DNA of 14,195 nucleotides from CAYUVF01 sp964448045 (GTDB lineage Bacteria; Bacteroidota; Rhodothermia; Rhodothermales; Salinibacteraceae), in NCBI GenBank assembly GCA_964448045.1, contig CAYUVF010000075.1, positions 1-14,195 of the forward strand, written 5' to 3'. Position numbers and translations under genes: made by a program. Positions 11,501 through 14,195 of the stretch are shown here, in pieces. The stretch's first letter is position 1; each line of letters opens with the position of its first letter. A model generated the notes under the pieces. It was not told where the DNA came from, searched no databases, and saw only the letters and a list, made by a program, of their open reading frames with translations.

Positions 11501-12568
11501 ATGACTTCGTCCTCCCCCACACCCGAACCCACGACCTCCACGCGCCACGCCGCTGCGCCGGGACGCCCCCACGCAGCCATCACCGGCATCGGCCACTATC
11601 TGCCCGAGGAGCGCCTCACAAACGCGGATCTGGAGCAGATGGTGGATACGAACGACGAGTGGATCCGCACGCGCACCGGCATCCGCGAGCGGCGCATCCT
11701 GAATGATGACGACCGCGCCACCTCGTACATGGCCACCGAGGCGGCGAAAGATTTGATCGCCAAGTGCGATCTGGATCCGACGACCATCGACGCCATCATC
11801 GTGGCCACCGTCACGCCCGATATGTTTTTCCCCGCCACCGCCTGCCTCGTGCAGGACCAGATTGGGGCCACGAACGCGTGGGGCTTCGACCTCTCCGCTG
11901 CGTGCAGCGGCTTCCTCTTTGCGCTGACGACCGGCGCCCGCTTCATCGAGAGCGGCCAGCACGAACGCGTGCTCGTCATCGGGGCCGATAAGATGAGCGC
12001 CATCACCGACTATACGGATCGCTCTACCTGCATCCTCTTCGGCGACGGCGCCGGCGCCGCGCTGTTGGAGCCGGAGTCGGACGGCGCCGGGCTGATCGAT
12101 GCCGTGCACTACGCCGACGGCTCGAAGTGGGACCTGCTCTGCATGAAAGGCGGCGGCAGCCTCAATCCGCCCACGCACGCGACCGTCGACGACCGGATTC
12201 ATTATCTGTATCAGGAGGGGCGCGCGGTCTTCCGCTACGCCGTCACGGCCATGGCCGGCGTCTGCGAGGAGGTGATGGAGCGGAATGACCTGACGGCCGA
12301 GGACATCAGGTATCTCGTGCCGCACCAGGCCAACCAGCGCATCATCGACGCGGCGGCCCGGCGTATGGGGCTTACCGAGGATCAGGTGATGCTCAACATC
12401 GAGCGCTACGGCAACACCACGGCGGCGACGATTCCGCTGTGCCTGAACGACTGGGAGGACGACCTCCAGCGCGGCGACAACCTCGTGCTGGCTACCTTCG
12501 GCGGCGGGTTCACCTGGGGCGCTACCTATCTCAAGTGGGCCTACGATGGCGCCCGGCATTCCGGATGA
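11501..12568 (+). CDS. fabH: 3-oxoacyl-ACP synthase III (FabH)
   Basis: FabH starts fatty acid chains by condensing acyl-CoA (acetyl-CoA, or branched primers in many bacteria) with malonyl-ACP. The 355-residue product carries the thiolase-fold catalytic triad: Cys135 in DLSAACSGF, His275 in VPHQANQR and Asn305 in IERYGNTTAA. It also has the conserved NDEWIRTRTGIRERR (51-65) and the terminal FGGGFTWGATYLKW (333-346). About 24 Ser/Thr/Pro-rich residues precede the usual start (ITGIGHYLPE). No alternative start codon lies between the ATG at 11501 and that core, so the extension seems real. An in-frame TTG at 11465 would lengthen it further. Second gene of plsX-fabH-fabD. Confidence 0.97.
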   Translation: MTSSSPTPEPTTSTRHAAAPGRPHAAITGIGHYLPEERLTNADLEQMVDTNDEWIRTRTGIRERRILNDDDRATSYMATEAAKDLIAKCDLDPTTIDAIIVATVTPDMFFPATACLVQDQIGATNAWGFDLSAACSGFLFALTTGARFIESGQHERVLVIGADKMSAITDYTDRSTCILFGDGAGAALLEPESDGAGLIDAVHYADGSKWDLLCMKGGGSLNPPTHATVDDRIHYLYQEGRAVFRYAVTAMAGVCEEVMERNDLTAEDIRYLVPHQANQRIIDAAARRMGLTEDQVMLNIERYGNTTAATIPLCLNDWEDDLQRGDNLVLATFGGGFTWGATYLKWAYDGARHSG

Positions 12569-12640
12569 CGGATTTCGAGGTGCTCCCTCCGTCCCCGCCT
12601 TACCTGGTTTCATTCGACACTCGATAATCGCGATTCGACG

Positions 12641-13585
12641 ATGGCCAAGACGGCATTTCTCTTTCCCGGACAGGGCTCGCAGTTCGTGGGTATGGGCGAA
12701 GATCTGTACGAGCACGTTCCCGAAGCCCGCGCCCGCTTCGACGCCGCCGATGCACTGCTCGGCTATGCGTTGACCGATCTGATGTTTGGCCTCCACACCG
12801 AGGATGAGGACGAGGCGGAGGAGGCGTTGAAGCAGACCGAAGTCACGCAGCCTGCGCTCTACGTGCACAGCCTTGCGGCGATGGCTGTCCTCACCAATGA
12901 GGGGCATACGCCCGAGATGGCGGCGGGGCACAGCCTCGGCGAATACAGCGCGCTGGCCGCCGCAGGAGCGCTCTCATTCGAAGATGGGCTGCGCGTCGTC
13001 CGGCGCCGCGGCGAGCTAATGGCCGAAGCCGGCGAGCGCCGCCCGGGAGCGATGGCGGCGGTGCTCAGCGTCGACGATGAAACCATCGAAGAGGTCTGTG
13101 ACGCCGTGACCGAGCAGGGCGACGGCGTCGTGCAGGCGGCCAACTTCAACGCGCCGGGCCAGATCGTCATCTCCGGTGATGTCGAGGCCGTGGAGACGGC
13201 GATGAAGGAGATGCCGGGCCGCTCCATTCCACTGCCTGTGAGCGGCGCCTTTCACTCGCCCCTGATGGCGTATGCGCAAGACGGCCTGGCCGAGGTGCTC
13301 GATACGGTCGACATCCAACCGCCGCGCTGCCCGGTTTACCTCAACGTCACCGCTCGCCCCACCACCGATCCCGGCGAGATCCGCCAGGCCCTGCTCGATC
13401 AGCTGCTCTCGCCCGTGCGCTGGTCGCAGACGCTTCGCCGCATGCACGAGCATGGCGCCCAGCGGTTCGTCGAGGTGGGCGCTGGGAAGGTGCTGCGCGG
13501 CCTCGTGAAGCGCACCCTTGGCCGCGACGTAGACATGGCAGGTGCCGGATCGGCTGATGAGGTGGCCGCGCTGGCCGGGGCGTAG
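12641..13585 (+). CDS. fabD: Malonyl-CoA:ACP transacylase (FabD)
   Basis: FabD moves malonyl groups from CoA to acyl carrier protein, supplying the extender unit used by FabH and the elongating synthases. The 314-residue product has the family length and active site: FPGQGSQFVGMG (8-19) with Gln11 at the oxyanion hole, the nucleophile Ser98 in GHSLGEYSALAAAG (96-109), Arg123 binding the malonyl carboxylate, and His205 in SGAFHSPLM (201-209). VEVGAGKVLRGLVKRT (277-292) closes the fold. It follows fabH by 72 bases. The fabG and acpP genes, which often come next, are absent; a lipoprotein gene follows instead. Confidence 0.97.
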   Translation: MAKTAFLFPGQGSQFVGMGEDLYEHVPEARARFDAADALLGYALTDLMFGLHTEDEDEAEEALKQTEVTQPALYVHSLAAMAVLTNEGHTPEMAAGHSLGEYSALAAAGALSFEDGLRVVRRRGELMAEAGERRPGAMAAVLSVDDETIEEVCDAVTEQGDGVVQAANFNAPGQIVISGDVEAVETAMKEMPGRSIPLPVSGAFHSPLMAYAQDGLAEVLDTVDIQPPRCPVYLNVTARPTTDPGEIRQALLDQLLSPVRWSQTLRRMHEHGAQRFVEVGAGKVLRGLVKRTLGRDVDMAGAGSADEVAALAGA

Positions 13586-13601
13586 GGTCCGCGTCGGTGA
13601 A

Positions 13602-13656
13602 CCTTTCAGGGCAAGGCTGGGTCTAATCCATCCACGGGGCGCGCCGCATTGAAAGG
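13602..13656. repeat. Weak inverted repeat after fabD
   Basis: CCTTTCA (13602-13608) and TGAAAGG (13650-13656) are complementary over 7 bp with a 41-base loop, 16 bases after the fabD stop. There is no T run, so it is at best a poor terminator. The 128-base gap holds nothing else I can name. Confidence 0.25.
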
Positions 13657-13713
13657 CCGTTGCACGGGCCCTCCGCAGCGCCCCGCCCTTGCTGACTGCC
13701 CCACCCCGCCGCT

Positions 13714-14195
13714 ATGCTTCCTTCCTCGTCGAAACGGCCCCCGTTTCCATCGTCGCTACCGGCGGCTGCATTGCTGCTGATCGCCGGCGGACTGGCCCTG
13801 CTCGCCGGATGCGCGAGCAGCAACGAATCCCTCTTTGCCGCGCAGGATGCCGATATTGCCAGTCATTTCCTGCCGTTCGATCGCACGGTCCCCCACCATC
13901 CCGACTCCCTGACGAACGTGGAGATCGAGCGCAAGAAGGAGCGGGTTGTGCTGGAGCTCGACAAACCGTACGAGGACATGCTGCGTGACTGGTCGTCCAC
14001 GTGGCAGTACCAGATGCGCGGATCGGCCAGCCGGAACCGGGTGTATCGCTCGTTTGCGACGCTCTGGAGCCTCGACCTGTCGATCGCGTCGCTGCAACCG
14101 GAGGTGGGCCTTTCGGGCCTTACGAAAGATCTCGCGGAGCAGCGCCTCGGCGAGCGCGAGGCCGAGTACGATTCCACCCTGCAGGTCGATGTCTA
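13714..14195 (+). CDS. Lipoprotein of unknown function, N-terminal part
   Basis: The reading frame opens at ATG 13714 and stays open for 160 codons to the window edge. The start is a lipoprotein signal peptide: basic residues at Lys7-Arg8, a hydrophobic core (LPAAALLLIAGGLALL, 15-30) and the lipobox LAGC (30-33), so Cys33 should be lipidated after signal peptidase II cleavage. Ser34-Ser35 follow (CASSNES), with no early aspartate retention signal. The mature part has charged helical stretches (NVEIERKKERVVLELDKPYEDMLRDW, about 69-94) and a Trp/Tyr-rich segment (DWSSTWQYQMRG, about 93-104). I do not recognise a family. It is probably anchored in the inner leaflet of the outer membrane or exposed at the surface. 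It may or may not share the fabD transcript. Confidence 0.8.
   Translation, partial: MLPSSSKRPPFPSSLPAAALLLIAGGLALLAGCASSNESLFAAQDADIASHFLPFDRTVPHHPDSLTNVEIERKKERVVLELDKPYEDMLRDWSSTWQYQMRGSASRNRVYRSFATLWSLDLSIASLQPEVGLSGLTKDLAEQRLGEREAEYDSTLQVDV

Noticed and set aside
10440..11522. Minus-strand open frame of 360 codons opposite plsX
   Set aside because: It is a shadow of plsX, which has every family motif.
11432..12931. Minus-strand open frame of 499 codons opposite fabH and part of fabD
   Set aside because: It spans two well-supported plus-strand genes and their gap; His/Arg/Gly-rich composition is typical of antisense frames.

Overview
The window is a stretch of bacterial core genome around a probable chromosomal replication origin, from a GC-rich and probably salt-adapted member of the Bacteroidota, most likely the Rhodothermota/Salinibacter lineage. 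The placement is an inference. It rests on the gene order rplM-rpsI-rpsB-tsf-pyrH, the scarcity of clear Shine-Dalgarno sequences before the genes (common in Bacteroidota), the high GC content, and strongly acidic proteins, above all a 118-residue acidic extension on ribosomal protein S2. No marker here fixes the genus.

Layout, left to right. Positions 1-3391 (minus strand) hold a translation operon read right to left: rplM (L13), rpsI (S9), rpsB (S2), tsf (EF-Ts) and the start of pyrH (UMP kinase, cut by the window edge). Positions 3392-3800 are a non-coding region with the rplM leader on one strand and a probable sigma-factor promoter on the other. Positions 3801-5646 (plus) carry an ECF-type sigma factor and a single-pass membrane protein with a TPR-like tail, a candidate sigma/anti-sigma pair. 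Positions 5650-8686 (minus) carry dnaN and dnaA, with dnaA upstream. Positions 8687-9464 form the non-coding origin region, with DnaA boxes and several inverted repeats. Positions 9465-13585 (plus) carry yceD (DUF177), rpmF (L32), plsX, fabH and fabD, the common cluster linking ribosome assembly to fatty acid and phospholipid synthesis. Positions 13714-14195 begin a lipoprotein gene that runs off the window.

Gene direction flips at the origin. Almost everything left of it is on the minus strand and everything right of it on the plus strand, so genes run with the replication forks. The only exception is the sigma/membrane-protein pair, which is head-on to the fork and meets dnaN tail to tail with 3 bp between stop codons. 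A second perfect DnaA box lies immediately upstream of the plsX start, which may connect replication initiation to membrane lipid synthesis.

I saw no tRNA, rRNA, CRISPR array, insertion sequence or phage gene. No wholly new multi-gene system is evident. The less ordinary elements are the sigma/TPR membrane pair, the paired DnaA-box layout, the plsX DnaA box, the acidic S2 extension, and candidate RNA or operator structures upstream of dnaA, rpsB and rplM.
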